From Triplophysa rosa (Eukaryota > Chordata > Actinopteri > Cypriniformes > Nemacheilidae), in the NCBI RefSeq assembly GCF_024868665.1, contig NC_079891.1, forward strand, positions 25,520,103 through 25,584,102: DNA of 64,000 nucleotides. Direction: 5' to 3'. The notes beneath the pieces were generated by a model. That model saw only the letters and a list, made by a program, of their open reading frames with translations. It was not told where the DNA came from and did not search any database. The position numbers and the translations under genes were made by a program. Shown here piece after piece: positions 61,761-64,000 of this stretch; the stretch's first letter is position 1; the number at the start of each line of letters is the position of its first letter.

Positions 61761-62286
61761 AAGTTCACTTATCAAAAAGGGCTGTATGTAAAATGCTGAC
61801 CAATACACATCCTCATGCAGTCGAGACTAGTCTCTAAACTTTTTTTATGCTGTACAATGCAGTTCCTGCCCTACATTTTTATCTATATACAAGGAAGCCA
61901 ATAGCTTCGACCATAACTTATGGAGATCTATGCTTTAAAACTGTTAATAAAATAAATAAACATTTATAATTGCAATTTATCTTTACACATTGGTAATGCA
62001 ATTATTTAACGATTTAAGACCTTGTTAATGAAGAGCATTTATGACCCAGGATGAAGCCTTATGGAATCTATAATGATATTCTGAGAATATTTTCATCATC
62101 ATCAAGTCCTCTCCTTCCCTCTCCTCCCCTCGGACCCGGCAGATCCCGTCCAAGGGGAATTAATTACTGCCTAAACTCTTTTTGGGTTAGCAGCCTTCAT
62201 TGTAAACAGGAGCAAATAAACAAATGGTGGTCAGCATCCACACAAATGAATTAAACAACATACCATTATCTCCTGCTCTCATCTCT

Positions 62287-63748
62287 AGGGGCGTGTCCAG
62301 GATTTTATACATGGGGTGGCAGAGGGGTAAAAGAGCACAATGAGGGGTGGCAACCTAAAAATATAAATCTTCATTTTCCCAGTTGCATTGTCAGGATTAG
62401 GAATATTATAGATTCCTAATTATTGATCCCTATTATAGTCTGGTTCAGATATTTTTTCTGATAAGCATTTCTGAAAAGTAGTTTCATTTAAGTTTGACCT
62501 GTTTTTGCCTACATTAAAAATGCAGAGGGTTTATGTGATGATTATGATGATGACTTCTTTCTTACAATAGTAAAGGAATAAATAGTGTAAATTGTTCAGG
62601 GAAAATGTGAATTCTCCCCTTAGAGGATTTGTACATGTTGTTTCAAAGCAGTTTTACAAAGGTCACAAAATAGTGCCTTAAAAACTCTCTAGTAAACTCT
62701 TTAGTCTGTTTCCCAGCACAATTCAATCCAAACTTGTGCTAATTTATATTGTTGTTTCTGAAAGACAACTGCAGAAACTTGATATAGGCCTAACTACTTC
62801 GTTCATTGCTGATCATAGCTGTTTAAACAGTTTTGAATTTGCTCTAAAATCCTGATAGAAATTTTCAAGTCTACATCATATGTATAAAAACAGATACTAT
62901 ACAGTATGTATAAAGAATAAATATGAATATATACACACACGTGCAGTCGAGTAAAGCTGTTTATGACAGATGGATCTCTCGAGATCAGATTGAGAGATGT
63001 AGTCTTCACTTCCTAGCATGCACTGCTGTGGCTCTTTCTTGTCCAGCAGTGCACACTTTATTTACTTTAAACGGATGTGATAGTTTTATCTTGTACAGCT
63101 AGTACAGACACTTTGCGCCATCATTTGTATGTCGAATTAGCGGCTAACAGCTTTAACGCTTCACAAAACTTGTACTTTAACTTTACACTGTGCCTTACGC
63201 AGTGATTTAAATAAAGAAATAGGTTATGCGAGAATGCGCTTTCATACTGAACTCGCCGAGGTAGAGAGAAGGAAAGAGATCGCATTTAGAACTGTCTTTC
63301 ACTCTGACAGATAAACTTTGCAGTTAATCCGCGGGTCACAAGCATTGGAACAGTGGGGTGCGTTCCATACGGATCACAGATCAACCACAGTCCGCTGGCC
63401 CACAAGCTTTCATTGTAACAGTAAACCGGTTTTACTGCTACTATTGCTTTAGTATATTTGATGCGTGGAGATTTACATTCTCACCTACATGCCTCTGGAG
63501 AAGCGCTTTCTTTCAACTCCGCTGCAGTTATACTGCCACTCCTGTCTGAGGATACACACTTGGATCAGGCTGCTCAAACGCCGACAGACACACATATCTA
63601 TCAGAATATTAGCAATTTTGAGCAAAAATAACGCTCTCCATAAACCTAATCCAAAAATGTTTGTGCATTACATTAGTACCCAAGTCGTGACTGTGTGGTC
63701 AGCGTTGGGGTGGCAACTGAGGTGGCAACCCTGTGGACACGCCACTCC
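62287..63748. mobile_element. hAT element with 8-bp duplication
   Basis: The left end is AGGGGCGTGTCCAGGA with GGGGTGGCAGAGGGG; the right end is GGTGGCAACC...GGACACGCCACTCC, imperfect inverted repeats. The 8-bp duplication TCATCTCT is exact (62279-62286, 63749-63756). The interior (1.46 kb) has no transposase signature. Confidence 0.85.
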
Positions 63749-64000
63749 TCATCTCTCTCTTGTCTAAGCTGTTGCACTCAAGAAAAATGCTGACTGCTCT
63801 GGATGTGCTCTTCAGCACCGGACACGTAAAAGTATGCTTACTTCCCAAAATAATAGAGATATAGCTGGCCCGTAATGGATTTATATCCCACCCCACTGCT
63901 TTCCTGATATACACCATAAAAGTCACAGCCTCAGTTTATTGCAGAGCTCCATCCAATAATGGGTAGAGCATGTGATTTAAGAGAGTTTGAAAGGGGACAG

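Overview
This is a vertebrate nuclear window, most likely from a cyprinid (carp, goldfish or zebrafish-like) fish. The DNA is AT-rich and coding-poor. Small exons with consensus splice sites lie far apart in introns filled with teleost and cyprinid repeats: hAT, Tc1 and Harbinger-type elements, tRNA-derived SINEs, L2-like and Rex1-like LINEs, and solo LTRs. The species cannot be named from the sequence.

I recognise one host gene, on the minus strand: a netrin receptor of the UNC5 family, best matched to UNC5D (unc5d). Reading right to left, five exons can be placed to the base: Ig1 first half (39473-39261), Ig1 second half (24213-24070), Ig2 first half (21719-21616), first thrombospondin type 1 repeat (7071-6904) and second thrombospondin repeat (4114-3950). 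Every intron phase is compatible. The exon for the second half of Ig2 is not visible where it should lie (between 21616 and 7071); that intron contains a 100-N assembly gap. The transmembrane, ZU5, UPA and death-domain exons lie beyond the left edge. A short ATG exon-like ORF at 44481-44418 has a signal-like peptide and a donor in the right phase to join Ig exon 2. It lies inside a transposon-like element, so it is either a transposon remnant or an exonised alternative first exon.

The rest is mobile DNA in layers. From left to right: a TA-flanked element with inverted ends (229-3447) holding a SINE with a target-site duplication (1342-1526); a solo LTR (4612-5179); a near-perfect 61-bp hairpin (6484-6631); an L2 fragment beside the gap; a hAT-like element carrying a second hAT (10071-12029 / 10604-11773); a 2.7-kb L2 LINE with a broken reverse transcriptase (17667-20402); a long-TIR element (22093-22651); TTAA-flanked MITEs; a hAT (34806-36113) carrying a Harbinger-like MITE; a Rex1-like LINE (40655-41850) followed by LTR-like DNA; an AT-palindromic block (42590-43510); a Harbinger-like element carrying a solo LTR (44100-45345); SINEs; an internally deleted Tc1 (50357-50875); a second L2 copy (55216-57245); and two further hATs (59331-59894, 62287-63748). 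Several insertions have clear target-site duplications, so their boundaries are firm.

No bacterial genes, CRISPR, rRNA or intact tRNA genes were seen, and nothing in the window looks like a new multigene system. To the right of 44.5 kb I see no recognisable host coding sequence.
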